A stretch of 64,000 bases of DNA from Corynebacterium sp. p3-SID1056 (GCF_025152525.1 NZ_JALXXL010000003.1:168453-232452); one strand, 5' to 3'. Shown: positions 21,987 through 31,453, counted from the stretch's first letter. The notes: generated by a model from the sequence alone, not told the origin. Translations and numbers: made by a program.

Positions 21987-22822
21987 CCACTTGCAAGCAC
22001 TGTGCCTGTCTTAAACGCGTCTTCGTACTCAAGCAGCCCGACTTTTTCAAGCTCCGCGATCAGCGTCTCGCGCTTGCGGATCGCGTCCTTTCGAGAAGAG
22101 TCCTCTTCTGAGATCTCTACCCACACCTGATCACCGAACTTGGCCACCTCGAGGTCAGTCTTGATGCCTCCCACTTCAACCCGCCATGTCTGCTGGTTGA
22201 CGGTACGAGACATCTTCAGATCAACGTCTGCAAGCGTGGTGCCCGTTGCCTTCTTCAGCTTCCCGGGCTCCAGGTCAGCCACAATCGCTACCGCGTCGTC
22301 TACCGAAGGAATTTCGCACTGCGAAGTCACGCATGCGGCGCTTTTCTTGTTGCTGAAGTCCAACGTCGACGTTGCAAAGCTTGCGTTGACCTGGGCGTCG
22401 TAGTTCGTATCTGATGAGTCGAAGTTCAGCTTTCGCGCGCGCTCTAAGCCGTCCTCCACGGTGCTCTTGGACAGGGAGTTATCCCCCAGGGGAAGGCGGT
22501 ACTTATACGTAATGTCGTAATTTTCCGCACCGTCTTTATGCCGCAGACGCGCCGTCCATCCATGGTTAGCCAGCATCCCTTCGGCAGTGTCGAAATAGAC
22601 TGCTTGCTCCGATCCGGACTCGCTCAACACGTCAAAGTATGAACGGAACCGCGGAGACGGTGCACCTTGAGCATCGACTGCCGCATCGCTTAATCGCAGC
22701 TTGACCTGGTAGTCCGGAGTAGCTACCGCCGCAGCGCCCGCGTCCGGCACAGCGCAAAGCACCGACGCGATACATACGGCTAGCGCGGGGATTGCCCGTT
22801 TCTTCTTAAAAACCACCGGCAC
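21974..22822 (-). CDS. Secreted CYTH-like domain protein
   Basis: A 282-residue exported protein. A basic N terminus and hydrophobic stretch end in an AxA-type site (near residues 29-32). The mature part looks like a CYTH / triphosphate-tunnel domain: YQVKLRL at the start, then YFDTAEG, TARLRHKDG, DITYKYR and a late acidic strand VWVEISEED. CYTH proteins are normally cytoplasmic and act on triphosphates or polyphosphate, so export is unusual. It is the first gene of the ABC importer group. The GTG start is uncertain; a possible TTCACA-18-TACATT promoter lies just upstream. Confidence 0.75.
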   Translation of the reverse strand: MPVVFKKKRAIPALAVCIASVLCAVPDAGAAAVATPDYQVKLRLSDAAVDAQGAPSPRFRSYFDVLSESGSEQAVYFDTAEGMLANHGWTARLRHKDGAENYDITYKYRLPLGDNSLSKSTVEDGLERARKLNFDSSDTNYDAQVNASFATSTLDFSNKKSAACVTSQCEIPSVDDAVAIVADLEPGKLKKATGTTLADVDLKMSRTVNQQTWRVEVGGIKTDLEVAKFGDQVWVEISEEDSSRKDAIRKRETLIAELEKVGLLEYEDAFKTGTVLASGWQE

Positions 22823-22885
22823 AACGTTAGGCAGCGAATGTAACTTTCACGCAAATTAGATGTGAAGCTTATGCAAACTCTCTGC

Positions 22886-23203
22886 CTACGACCCCAGCGA
22901 GTCCACCGTCCACGCGAGCGCGACCATCCCTACCCCACACAGGGCGCAAAACGCGGCGTCGGCCTTGCGCGAGCGAACCGCGAGTAGGCCGAGGATCCGA
23001 GAGTCGCACAGGTAGCGCAGCGCCGCCAGCCACAGCATCGACGCCCCCAGCGTGAAAGTGGCGCGGCGCCAGTGCTCCGTGGCTGCGAACAGCCCGGAGG
23101 CGACAAACCCCACGACAAACAACGCCACCAGCACCCACTGCACCATTTCGGGCAGGGGCGAGGGCGGGTTACCGCGGTCGTGGGGATTGTCGAGCGAGAG
23201 CAC
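22886..23203 (-). CDS. DUF3017 membrane protein
   Basis: A 105-residue protein with three hydrophobic segments (about 23-40, 48-68, 84-102), matching the small actinobacterial DUF3017 family usually found directly after folD. The GTG start lies 4 bp after the folD stop, so it is in the folD operon. No function is known. Confidence 0.82.
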   Translation of the reverse strand: MLSLDNPHDRGNPPSPLPEMVQWVLVALFVVGFVASGLFAATEHWRRATFTLGASMLWLAALRYLCDSRILGLLAVRSRKADAAFCALCGVGMVALAWTVDSLGS

Positions 23204-23207
23204 GAAC

Positions 23208-24074
23208 TTAGGCCTCGGTCAGCCCGGCGGCACGCTCTGCGCTTTCCACAATGTTGCGCACCAGGAACGTGCGCGTCATCGGGCCGACGCCGCCCGGGTT
23301 CGGGGAAACCCAGCCGGCCTTCTCCCACACATCCGGGTGCAGGTCGCCGACGGTTTTGCCGTCGACGCGGGACACGCCGACGTCGAGAAGCGCGGCGCCC
23401 TCCTTGATCATGTCGGCAGTAATCATGTGGGGCTTGCCCGCTGCCGCGATGATGACATCGGCCCGGCGCGTCTCCGCGGCGAGGTCCTTGGTGCCAGTGT
23501 GGCAGAGCACGGCGGTGGCGTTGACGTTGCGGGAGGTGAGCATAAGCGAGATCGGGCGACCGACGGTCACGCCGCGGCCGATGACACAGACGATCGCGCC
23601 GTTCAGGTCGACGCCGAAGCGCTCGAGCAGTTTGATGGAGCCGTTCGGGGTGCACGGCAGCGGCGCCGGCTCGTTGAGGACGAGCTTGCCCAGGTTAACG
23701 GGGTGGAGGCCGTCGGCGTCCTTGTCCGGGTCGATCAGTTCCAGGATGCGGTTCTCGTCCAAGTGCTTCGGCAGCGGCAGCTGGACGATGTAGCCGGTGA
23801 CGGCGTCGTTCTCGTTCAGCTCTTCGATGACCTGCTCGAGCTGCTCCTGCGTGGTGTCACCGGGCAGCTCCTTCATAATGGAGGCAATGCCGAGCTCCTC
23901 GCAGTCACGGTGCTTCATGCGCACGTAGTTCTGGCTCGCCGGGTCGTCACCCACCAGCACGGTGGCCAGGCCTGGGGTGATGCCGTGCTCATCCTTGAGA
24001 CGAGCAACCCGAGTCTTCAGGTCCGCGAAAATCTCCTCGCGGTAGAGTTTTCCGTCCAATTTGATCGCAGTCAC
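23208..24074 (-). CDS. folD: Methylenetetrahydrofolate dehydrogenase / cyclohydrolase
   Basis: Bifunctional enzyme interconverting 5,10-methylene- and 10-formyl-tetrahydrofolate, 288 residues. Conserved features are YVRMKHRDC (with the catalytic lysine), the QLPLP substrate loop and [13 protein letters not shown] for NADP. An ATG at 24083 exists but is inside the -10 (TAGGAT, 24082-24087). The GTG at 24074, 7 nt downstream, begins at TAIKLDGK homology and is preferred. It is divergent from trmL with only 23 bp between the two start codons. Confidence 0.94.
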   Translation of the reverse strand: MTAIKLDGKLYREEIFADLKTRVARLKDEHGITPGLATVLVGDDPASQNYVRMKHRDCEELGIASIMKELPGDTTQEQLEQVIEELNENDAVTGYIVQLPLPKHLDENRILELIDPDKDADGLHPVNLGKLVLNEPAPLPCTPNGSIKLLERFGVDLNGAIVCVIGRGVTVGRPISLMLTSRNVNATAVLCHTGTKDLAAETRRADVIIAAAGKPHMITADMIKEGAALLDVGVSRVDGKTVGDLHPDVWEKAGWVSPNPGGVGPMTRTFLVRNIVESAERAAGLTEA

Positions 24075-24081
24075 GCACCCC

Positions 24082-24091
24082 ATCCTAGACT
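24082..24091. promoter_or_regulatory. Overlapping divergent -10 elements of folD and trmL
   Basis: TAGGAT on the minus strand (24082-24087) serves folD, and TAGACT on the plus strand (24086-24091) serves trmL. They share 2 bp and each places a GTG 6-7 nt downstream. The -35 region of each promoter must lie in the coding sequence of the other gene. Confidence 0.65.
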
Positions 24092-24097
24092 GTCGGT

Positions 24098-24568
24098 GTG
24101 TGCGCACTTCACGTCATCTTTGATAATCCCGTCATCCCAGGCAACACCGGTAACGCCATCCGGCTCTGCGCGAACACTGGCGCGGTGCTTCACTTGGTCG
24201 AGCCGCTCGGCTTCAACTTCGATGACAAACACCTCAAGCGCGCGGGCCTGGACTACCACGACCTTGCCGATGTGCAGATCCACCCGGATATAGAGGCCTG
24301 CTTCGACGCCCTCGGCGACGCGCGCATCTTCGCCTTCACCACCAAGGCCACCTCCTACTACCAGGACGTGGCCTACCAGGACGGCGACGCGCTGCTCTTC
24401 GGCACCGAGCCGACGGGGCTGCCGGAGGCGCACAGCCACCACCCGAAGGTCACTGACCAGGTGCGCATCCCGATGCTGCCCAGCCGCCGCTCGATGAACT
24501 TGTCGAACTCCGCGGCCGTCGCCGTGTTCGAGGCCTGGCGGCAGATGGGGTTCGCTGGAGGCGTGTGA
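24098..24568 (+). CDS. trmL: tRNA (cytidine/uridine-34 2'-O)-methyltransferase
   Basis: A 156-residue SPOUT methyltransferase of the TrmL group that modifies the wobble base of tRNA-Leu isoacceptors. The knotted SAM-binding region carries [11 protein letters not shown] and [22 protein letters not shown]; the N-terminal [15 protein letters not shown] is the family signature. The GTG start follows TAGACT by 6 nt, so the mRNA is probably leaderless. A strong terminator follows the stop. Confidence 0.93.
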   Translation: MCALHVIFDNPVIPGNTGNAIRLCANTGAVLHLVEPLGFNFDDKHLKRAGLDYHDLADVQIHPDIEACFDALGDARIFAFTTKATSYYQDVAYQDGDALLFGTEPTGLPEAHSHHPKVTDQVRIPMLPSRRSMNLSNSAAVAVFEAWRQMGFAGGV

Positions 24569-24570
24569 GC

Positions 24571-24615
24571 GGAAAGCCGTGAAAAATTTTACATAGCGGC
24601 TTTCCTATTCTTTTT
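24571..24615 (+). terminator. trmL terminator
   Basis: Perfect 9-bp stem GGAAAGCCG (24571-24579) / CGGCTTTCC (24597-24605) with an AT-rich loop, followed by TATTCTTTTT. Confidence 0.85.
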
Positions 24616-24685
24616 ACGTTTCCGCTGGTAGGGGGCTCAGGGGCACATTCCGATGGCGGGATTCCTCACGGGAACGCCCGCAGCC

Positions 24686-25330
24686 TCACCCGAACCGGGC
24701 ATCCAGGCGCTCCTGGTACAGCGGCGGCATGATGCGTAGCTCCCACAAGCGCCGGGCGAGGTCCGCATCCCCCATCTTCGCGCGGAACGCCTCTCCCATG
24801 GTGAATCCATGCGAAGGCTCGTCGAGCGCTTCGATCGCATCCCCCGGCCTGATTACGCCTTCCTTGTTGACCCGGAAGTAGCAGCCGCAATCCCCGCTGC
24901 GAGTGAAAGCTTTGATCCACTGGGGCTCGCCCATCCACGCCGCGAACGTGCGACACGGCGAGCGCGGCACGCTGACTTCGAGTTCCACCTCGCCGATGCG
25001 GAAGCGCTGATTGATCAGCACCGCGGACCAATCGACGCCCTGAGTGGTGAGGTTTTCGCCGAACATTCCATTGTCCAGCGGGTAGCCCAGTTGGTTTCCC
25101 CACCAGTCCAGGCGCTCGCGGCTAAAGGCATACACCGCCTTCTGGGCGCCGCCGTGGTGGGCCGTATCGCCGATTGTGTCGCCAACCACGCCGCTGCCGT
25201 CGCCATAGTTGGGCCCAGGGGCGATGACGTCGAGGCGTTCGGCGGGCTGCTTGTTGATGCCGCTTTGCCGACGCGCCCCGCCGGGGTCCGGCTGCGGTCG
25301 GGCAATATTCACGCTCAGTACCTGGTTCAT
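24686..25330 (-). CDS. MOSC domain protein (YiiM-like)
   Basis: A 214-residue protein with the MOSC beta-barrel. The conserved cysteine is in SVPRSPCRTFAAWMG, and further landmarks are GDTIGDTAHHGGAQKAVYAF and NGMFGENLTTQGVDW, as in the YiiM molybdoenzymes that reduce hydroxylated nucleobases and related N-hydroxylated compounds. The C-terminal extension of about 60 residues (ALDEPSHGFTMGEAFRAKMG) matches the helical tail of that group. The ATG is 8 nt after TAGCCT (25339-25344). The substrate is inferred by family. Confidence 0.88.
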   Translation of the reverse strand: MNQVLSVNIARPQPDPGGARRQSGINKQPAERLDVIAPGPNYGDGSGVVGDTIGDTAHHGGAQKAVYAFSRERLDWWGNQLGYPLDNGMFGENLTTQGVDWSAVLINQRFRIGEVELEVSVPRSPCRTFAAWMGEPQWIKAFTRSGDCGCYFRVNKEGVIRPGDAIEALDEPSHGFTMGEAFRAKMGDADLARRLWELRIMPPLYQERLDARFG

Positions 25331-25434
25331 GCTGGACCAGGCTACCTGCGCTCAGTAAAATCCCATCGGTTTTCCTAGCAACTGTTAGACTTTGGGCCTG
25401 TTCCCGACCCGACACCCTGAAGCGAGCTCCCGAT

Positions 25435-26400
25435 ATGCCTTCTTCTGCACCCCGTTTCCGCCTGCTCGCCGCACTCGCCGCCTCGGCATTGCTTGTCGCC
25501 TGCGGGGATTCCTCTGATGCAGATTTGGAGGCCTCCCGCGCCTCAGACGACGCGGCCGTTTCGGAAATCGCGGAGATGCTGCAGGACTCGTACACACCAC
25601 AGGTCAGCACCACTGCCGCCCAGCAGCCGCGCTACCAGACGGAGCCGGACTACCAGGACCAGCAGAGTTATCCCAGCCAGGCTGCAGAGCCGCCGATCCA
25701 GCGCGAAGTCATCGACCCGCGCAACGACTCCACCGGGCAAAGCGGCCGCGACGATAACCGGGGCGTGTACTACCACAACTCCGTCGATTGGGAATGGCTG
25801 AAGCAGCCCGGCGGGGTCGTGCCGGGCGGAAGGATCTATAACGAGACAACGGACAGCACATGCTCGACGGGTTTTCTGGCTTCCCACGGTGATCGCGTCT
25901 TCATCATCACCGCAGGCCACTGCGGCGACCGCGGCGACCAGTTCTACGTGCAAGATGCACAGGGTAACTGGGCGTACGCTGGCGAGATGGTGGAGTCTTA
26001 CCTAGAACAGGGCACCGACGGCAGCGTCATCGGCGCGGATATCGGGCTGATCGAGCTTACCGGCGACGCCCAGTACTCCTCCACGCTTCCGGTCGACCTG
26101 CCGCTGCGCGGCTGGATCACCCCGCAGGAAGCGCAGGCCCGCGACATGATGATCTGCCGCCTGGGCGCTACCACCGGGTACTCCTGCGGCGAGTTCGACA
26201 GCATCGGTAACAACGGACTGTTCTACTTCCGCAGCATCACGGACCGCGGCGATTCCGGCGGCGCAATCTTCGCCGTCGACAACTCAGGCGTGTGGGCCGT
26301 GGGCGTCAACTCCAACGTCTCCGATTCCAACAAGACCCTCGTGGGTGCGATGGAGATCGGCAGCGCCATCGAATACTGGGGCCTCACCATCCACGGCTAG
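25435..26400 (+). CDS. Trypsin-like serine protease lipoprotein
   Basis: A 321-residue exported chymotrypsin-fold protease. The lipobox LVAC (C23) predicts membrane anchoring. A linker of about 90 residues rich in Gln and Tyr follows, then the protease domain. The triad is visible as H162 (TAGHCG), D202 (GADIGLIEL) and S274 (RGDSGGAIF). Cysteines near H162 (143, 163) and at 241/251 could form disulfides. A TAGACT element about 45 nt upstream may be its -10. Substrates are unknown; the S2 pocket was not assessed. Confidence 0.9.
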   Translation: MPSSAPRFRLLAALAASALLVACGDSSDADLEASRASDDAAVSEIAEMLQDSYTPQVSTTAAQQPRYQTEPDYQDQQSYPSQAAEPPIQREVIDPRNDSTGQSGRDDNRGVYYHNSVDWEWLKQPGGVVPGGRIYNETTDSTCSTGFLASHGDRVFIITAGHCGDRGDQFYVQDAQGNWAYAGEMVESYLEQGTDGSVIGADIGLIELTGDAQYSSTLPVDLPLRGWITPQEAQARDMMICRLGATTGYSCGEFDSIGNNGLFYFRSITDRGDSGGAIFAVDNSGVWAVGVNSNVSDSNKTLVGAMEIGSAIEYWGLTIHG

Positions 26401-27761
26401 GCGTCAGGAACGTCCGCTGCTTCCAGGGCGGGCAGGGTGCGGGTGCGCAAGGCGTCGACAAGCGAGCGGGCCTGCGCGTCCTCAACATCTCGCGCGGTCA
26501 TCCGCACCGCGCCAGGCACGAGGTCGAAGCGGACGTGCGCCAGGCCGAGCCTGCGCTGCAGCGGGCCTTGCTTGTAGGTGAGCTCCTGGATGTGCGGGAT
26601 GTTGACCACCTGGAAGCGGCGGGTCAGCCGCCCGAACGTCACGCGCGCGATGCCGCGGGCGGTGTCGACGGTGACGTGTTGCTGCCGCCAATCCACCGGC
26701 GAGACCCAGCGTGCCTTGCGCGGGCTGCTCGCCGCAAAGGTTGCCTCGTCTGCCGCAGACGCGGTGAGTTCGCGGGCGGTGAGCGGGCCGATCGCATCGA
26801 TGACCTGCGCGGCCTGCGCGTAGGTCCCCACCGGCAAAAGCTTAGAGGTGCCGGAGGCCTTGTTCATCTCGGAGCCATAGCCGGCCACCGTCACCGTCAC
26901 CTGCCACCAGCCGAACGCGCGCCACAGCATCGGGCGTTTGAGCTGGACTGCGTGGATGCGGTCAATAGGCACCGCTTGCCGACGCCGATTGGCCAACCCG
27001 TACGTCAAGTTGATCACCTCGCCGTCGAGGGATGAGTTAAAACGCCACGACTGGTCGATCGTGCGCCAGATCTGCGGCACGAAGCTCACCAGAACCGGCA
27101 GTACCGCGGCAATGGTCAAGCCAGACCACACCGGGATGGTCGCCCACGCCACCGTAAACAGAGTTGAAAACTGCAGCGCCGCTGCGGCCAGGGACCGCTT
27201 GATCGGGATCGGCGCGACGAGCGCGGGGGCTGCGGTGGGGACGTCGAAGGCGGCATCCTCAAGCAGGTCCTGGCCCTGCATCCGTGCGAGGATCTCCTTG
27301 CGCAGCGCTTCGGCTTCGGCGCGCGTAAGGTAGGCGATCTCGATATTGGCCTGCGCGCCGCCGGCCGCCTCGATGCGCACCCCGGCGAGCCCGAACAGGC
27401 GCGGGGCAAAGGGTTCGACAAGGTCCACGGCTTGGACGCGATCGTAGCGCGCCGTACGGATCTGCGTGGTGAGCACGCCGCGGCGCATCTCGATTTCCTC
27501 GTCGTCGACGCGAAAACCCGTGCGCGCCCACCACAACTGCGAGACCCCGAAGATCACGAGCAAGGCCAGCACTACGGCGCCGAGCGCCCACGCGGCCGCG
27601 GTGAGCCCGTACTCCCCTTCTGACAGCCAGTTGTAGATGGGCATGGTGAAGTTGAACGCGGCGATGGCGGCAAGGGCGAGCAACGTCGCCCACACGCGCA
27701 ACAGCGGGCTGAGGCGGTGGACGCGGCGGTACTCGTGCTGGTTCTGTACAGGCTCAGTCAC
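26397..27761 (-). CDS. Membrane protein with multiple bacterial PH (DUF304) domains
   Basis: A 454-residue YdbT-like protein. Two N-terminal membrane segments (about 20-65) precede a PH-like beta domain containing RTARYDRVQAVDLVEP. A further membrane pair precedes two more DUF304 modules (AVPIDRIHAVQLKRP and RFQVVNIPHIQELTY). It pairs with a YdbS-like partner upstream. Its GTG overlaps that partner's stop by 4 nt (GTGA), so the much longer open frame to 28118 is not used. Its function is unknown; homologues are linked to the cell envelope. Confidence 0.87.
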   Translation of the reverse strand: MTEPVQNQHEYRRVHRLSPLLRVWATLLALAAIAAFNFTMPIYNWLSEGEYGLTAAAWALGAVVLALLVIFGVSQLWWARTGFRVDDEEIEMRRGVLTTQIRTARYDRVQAVDLVEPFAPRLFGLAGVRIEAAGGAQANIEIAYLTRAEAEALRKEILARMQGQDLLEDAAFDVPTAAPALVAPIPIKRSLAAAALQFSTLFTVAWATIPVWSGLTIAAVLPVLVSFVPQIWRTIDQSWRFNSSLDGEVINLTYGLANRRRQAVPIDRIHAVQLKRPMLWRAFGWWQVTVTVAGYGSEMNKASGTSKLLPVGTYAQAAQVIDAIGPLTARELTASAADEATFAASSPRKARWVSPVDWRQQHVTVDTARGIARVTFGRLTRRFQVVNIPHIQELTYKQGPLQRRLGLAHVRFDLVPGAVRMTARDVEDAQARSLVDALRTRTLPALEAADVPDA

Positions 27762-28270
27762 AGGCCGCTCATCCGTTCGCGCGCCTTGACGGCCAGGCGG
27801 TCGCGCAGCGCGTCCGCGTCGGCTGCGGGCAGGCCGGGCAGGCTCGCATCCGAGGTTGTCGACGCCGTGTTGACCTCCAGCTTCTTCAGTCCCAGGGCGC
27901 GGGAGATGGGGCCGGAGGTGACGTCGACAAACTGCACGCGCCCGTAAGGCACGACCGTCATGGTGTGCCACATCTTGCCCTTGCTCAACACCAGGTCTTC
28001 CTCTGTTTCCAGCCACCCCATGTTGCGCACCTGGAAGGGGATGAGGAAGTGCTGCCAGACGAAGTAGACCGCGCACACTCCGAGCGGGATGGCCCAGCCC
28101 CAGCCCCACTTCCACCAAGCGAAGCCCAAAAAGCCCAGCACAATCAGCGCCCAGATCGTGTTGGAAACCAGCTTCGGCACCATCAACTTCGGGGAGACGC
28201 GGTGCATCTGCTCCACGGATGTCGGCAGCTGCGGGACCGTGGGTTTAGGCGGAAACGGGGTGGTTGACAT
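27758..28270 (-). CDS. Membrane protein with one bacterial PH (DUF304/YdbS-like) domain
   Basis: A 170-residue protein with a Pro-rich cytoplasmic N terminus, two membrane segments (about 38-77) and one PH-like domain with VVPYGRVQFVDVTSGPISRALGLKKLEV, the core YdbS signature. The ATG at 28270 is preferred to the TTG at 28279. It is translationally coupled to the larger PH protein, and the pair is the usual YdbS-YdbT arrangement. Confidence 0.87.
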   Translation of the reverse strand: MSTTPFPPKPTVPQLPTSVEQMHRVSPKLMVPKLVSNTIWALIVLGFLGFAWWKWGWGWAIPLGVCAVYFVWQHFLIPFQVRNMGWLETEEDLVLSKGKMWHTMTVVPYGRVQFVDVTSGPISRALGLKKLEVNTASTTSDASLPGLPAADADALRDRLAVKARERMSGL

Positions 28271-28302
28271 GGTGGTCAACCTACCAAAGACTCAGTGGAT
28301 GC

Positions 28303-31300
28303 CTAACGGAAGTCACGCGAGCCGCGCGAGAACCACTCGGCCAGCTCGAGCGGCTCGAACTTGTCGGCCACCACGCTGACCGCGCCGGTGGCGTTTTGCA
28401 CGATGCCACGCACGATCAGCGCCCGCGCCGTGCGCGCGAGTACCCGCTGCCGGCTCCACAAACCGGGCGAGACCATCACGTTGAGCAGGCCCGTCTCATC
28501 TTCCATGCCTAAAAAGGTCAGACCCTGGGCCGTGTGCGGGCGCTGCCGGTGCGTGACCACCCCGGCGATGCGCACGCGCGTGCCGTCCTCCACGCGTTTT
28601 AAGTCCACCGCGCGCACGATGCCCGCAGCCTGCAGCTGTTCGCGCAGCGCCTCCATCGGCTGCATCTGCGGGGTCACCCCAGTTGCGGCAACGTCGGCGG
28701 CGAGCAGCTCGAAGGCGTTCATCCCCGGCAGCGCGGGCGCGCTGATCGCGGACAGGCCGGGCAGCATCCCGTCGCGCTCGGTGGCGGCCACGCCCGCCTG
28801 CCACAACGCCTGCCTGCGGTCCACGTCGAAGCAGTCCAGCGCCCCGGCGCGCGCCAAGGCCTCCACCTGCTCCACCTTGAGTCCCGCCCGGCGTGACAGG
28901 TCCGGGATCCCGCTAAAGGGTTGGGCTGCCTCGATGCGCTCGGCGGCCGCCTCGCCTAAGCCGCGCACGAGGTTGAGCCCCACCCGTATCGTCTCGTTAT
29001 CCAGACACCGCGCCTGACACCCTGACTCGTTCACGCTCGCCGGCAGCACGCGCACCCCGTGACGCCGCGCGTCCTGGATCAGCGACTGCGGCGAGTAAAA
29101 CCCCATCGGCTGCGCGCGCAACAGACCCACGCAAAACTGCGCCGGGTAGTAACACTTGAACCACGCGGAAAAGTACACCAGCGAGGCAAAGGATTGCGAG
29201 TGCGACTCCGGAAACCCATAGGCGGCAAAGGCGACGATCTTGGCCCACAGCTTCTCCGCCACCTCCTCGCCGATCTGGTTGGTCTCCCAGCAGCCGCGGA
29301 AGAAGCGGGCTTTGAGCGCCGCCATCTTCGCCGGCGAGCGCTTCGAGCCCATGGCGCGCCGCAGCGCGTCCGCCTCCCGGCCCGAAAAGCCCGCGGCATC
29401 CACAGCGACCTGCATGAGCTGCTCCTGGAACAGCGGAATGCCGAGCGTTTTTCCGAGAGATTTCTCCAGCACCGGGTGGTCAAACTGCACCGGTTCGACC
29501 CCATCGCGGCGCCGCAGGTAGGGGTGGACGGACCCGCCTTGGATCGGCCCAGGCCGGATCAGCGCGACCTCGACGACCAGGTCGAAGAACACGCGCGGTT
29601 TCAGCCGTGGCAGGGTGCCGAGCTGGGCGCGCGATTCCACCTGGAAGACGCCGACGGCATCGGCGCGGCAGAGCATGTCGTACACGCGGGCGTCGTCAAG
29701 CGAAAGCTCCCACAGGCTGACCTCGCGGCCGGTGGTGTCGCGCACCAGGTCGATCATATGGTGCAGCGCCTCGAGCATGCCCAGGCCCAGCATGTCGAAC
29801 TTGACCAGCCCGGCCGACGCGCAATCGTCCTTGTCCCACTGCACCACCGAGCGGCCTGCCATGCGCGCCCACTCCACGGGCACCACGTCGGCGATGGGGC
29901 GGTCGCAGATCACCATGCCTCCCGAATGGATGCCCAGGTGGCGGGGCTGGCCCTCAAACTGCGCCGCAAGCTTCTCGACGCCACGCGGCACCTCCTCGAC
30001 CCCCTTCGCCCAGCCATCCGCCGCCCCCTGGGCGTACCCCAGCGCGCGCGCCGCGTCGCGCACCGCGCCCTTGCGGCGGTACGTGATCACGTTGGCCACC
30101 TGCGCGGCGTTGTCGCGCCCGTACTTGGCAAAGACGTACTGGATGACCTCCTCGCGCCGGCCGGACTCGATGTCGATGTCGATGTCGGGCGGGCCCTCCC
30201 GATCCGGGGAAAGGAAGCGCTCGAAGAGCAGGCCGGCCGAGATCGGTTCCGCGTTCGTAATCCCCAGTGCGAAGCAGACCGCCGAGTTGGCCGCTGAGCC
30301 CCTGCCCTGGCAGAGGATGTTTTCGCGGCGGCAGAACTCGACGAAGTCGTGGACGATGAGGAAGTAGCCGGGGAAGTTCAGCTCCTCGATCACGTCCAGC
30401 TCGTAGCGGATCTGCGTGAGCGCCCTGTTTCGTACCTCATCGGGCCAGGCGGCGTAGCGCAGCTTCGCGCTGGCCAGGGTGAGTGCGCGCAGGTGCTCCA
30501 TCTCGCTGCGCCCATCCGGGGTGGCAAAGCGCGGCAGTTCCGGGGCGACCAGGTTGAGGGTGAACGCGCACGCTCGAGCAAGCTCGAGCGTGTAGGCCAA
30601 TTTCGACTCGCAGCCCGGGAGCATGCGGAGGAGCTGCTCGCCGGAACGCAGCCAGTTCGCGCCCATCGGGTGCAGGTGCCCGTTCGCCTGGGCCAGGGAG
30701 TCGCGCCTGGCCAGCGCGCGCTTGGCCTGGGCGAGTCGCGCCTGCGCGGCGGTGGCTGCGCCCGGAGCGGCGGTAACGATGGCGGGCAGGTGCTCGTACT
30801 GGTCTAACAGCTCGTGGCGCTCTGCGTCTTGTGGGGTCATGGAGACCTCGTACTCGCGCACGACGTTCCCGGGGCCGAAGGCGTCGACAAGGCGGCCGAC
30901 CGCTCCCTTTTCCTCCGCCCACTGCCAGCCGGCCAGCGCGACACACGTGCCGCCGAGTGCTTCCCCGATCAGCTCCAGCGGTGGGTAGGCCACCTTGTCC
31001 TTTTCCCGCGTCGCCATGTGCGCATCCGCCATGAGATGCGACAGGCGCTTGTACCCTCCGGGCCCGCGCGCGATGACGGGCAGGACGCGCTCGCCTAACG
31101 TGAGTTCTGCACCGAACACGGTGGCGATGTCGGCTGCTGCCGCAGCCTCGGCGAACTTCACCGCACCGTAGAAGCCGTCCCGATCCAGCAGTGCGAGCGC
31201 TTCCACGCCAAGTTCGGCGGCACGGGCAACCATCTCCTCTGGCTCGCCCGCGCCAGAGAGGAAGTTGTAAGCGCTTACGGCGTGCAGCTCAGCGAAGGGA

Positions 31301-31440
31301 ACGCGTGGAGCACTCGGCGTACGCTGCGGTGTGCGGGCAGGCGCGGTATGCTGCACCGGCACAGGTGCAGCCGTCTCCTTGCCGGAAAGGATCCGCTCCA
31401 GCTTGGACCACGAAAGTGGCGCGCCTCCATTGAATCGCAT
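28303..31440 (-). CDS. dnaE2: Error-prone DNA polymerase III alpha subunit
   Basis: A 1045-residue DnaE2, the translesion polymerase of the ImuA'-ImuB-DnaE2 mutasome. The polymerase acidic motif is PPDIDIDIESGRR, preceded by CQGRGSAANSAVCF; finger and thumb regions and the C-terminal OB fold (VRIAGVVTHRQRP) are present. The N-terminal PHP motif reads LHAVSAYNFLSGAG, with the second metal histidine missing, as expected for a non-proofreading DnaE2. The ATG lies 7 nt after TAGTAT, so the mRNA is leaderless, and a LexA-like site spans the start codon. Confidence 0.95.
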   Translation of the reverse strand: MRFNGGAPLSWSKLERILSGKETAAPVPVQHTAPARTPQRTPSAPRVPFAELHAVSAYNFLSGAGEPEEMVARAAELGVEALALLDRDGFYGAVKFAEAAAAADIATVFGAELTLGERVLPVIARGPGGYKRLSHLMADAHMATREKDKVAYPPLELIGEALGGTCVALAGWQWAEEKGAVGRLVDAFGPGNVVREYEVSMTPQDAERHELLDQYEHLPAIVTAAPGAATAAQARLAQAKRALARRDSLAQANGHLHPMGANWLRSGEQLLRMLPGCESKLAYTLELARACAFTLNLVAPELPRFATPDGRSEMEHLRALTLASAKLRYAAWPDEVRNRALTQIRYELDVIEELNFPGYFLIVHDFVEFCRRENILCQGRGSAANSAVCFALGITNAEPISAGLLFERFLSPDREGPPDIDIDIESGRREEVIQYVFAKYGRDNAAQVANVITYRRKGAVRDAARALGYAQGAADGWAKGVEEVPRGVEKLAAQFEGQPRHLGIHSGGMVICDRPIADVVPVEWARMAGRSVVQWDKDDCASAGLVKFDMLGLGMLEALHHMIDLVRDTTGREVSLWELSLDDARVYDMLCRADAVGVFQVESRAQLGTLPRLKPRVFFDLVVEVALIRPGPIQGGSVHPYLRRRDGVEPVQFDHPVLEKSLGKTLGIPLFQEQLMQVAVDAAGFSGREADALRRAMGSKRSPAKMAALKARFFRGCWETNQIGEEVAEKLWAKIVAFAAYGFPESHSQSFASLVYFSAWFKCYYPAQFCVGLLRAQPMGFYSPQSLIQDARRHGVRVLPASVNESGCQARCLDNETIRVGLNLVRGLGEAAAERIEAAQPFSGIPDLSRRAGLKVEQVEALARAGALDCFDVDRRQALWQAGVAATERDGMLPGLSAISAPALPGMNAFELLAADVAATGVTPQMQPMEALREQLQAAGIVRAVDLKRVEDGTRVRIAGVVTHRQRPHTAQGLTFLGMEDETGLLNVMVSPGLWSRQRVLARTARALIVRGIVQNATGAVSVVADKFEPLELAEWFSRGSRDFR

Positions 31441-31453
31441 GTTCGAAATACTA
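31431..31453 (-). promoter_or_regulatory. dnaE2 -10 element and LexA-like SOS box
   Basis: TAGTAT (31448-31453) is 7 nt before the dnaE2 ATG. On the same strand TCGAACATGCGATTCA (31431-31446) covers the start codon. It matches 10 of 14 defined positions of an actinobacterial SOS box TCGAACANNTGTTCGA; the left half is perfect, the right half weak. Confidence 0.55.
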
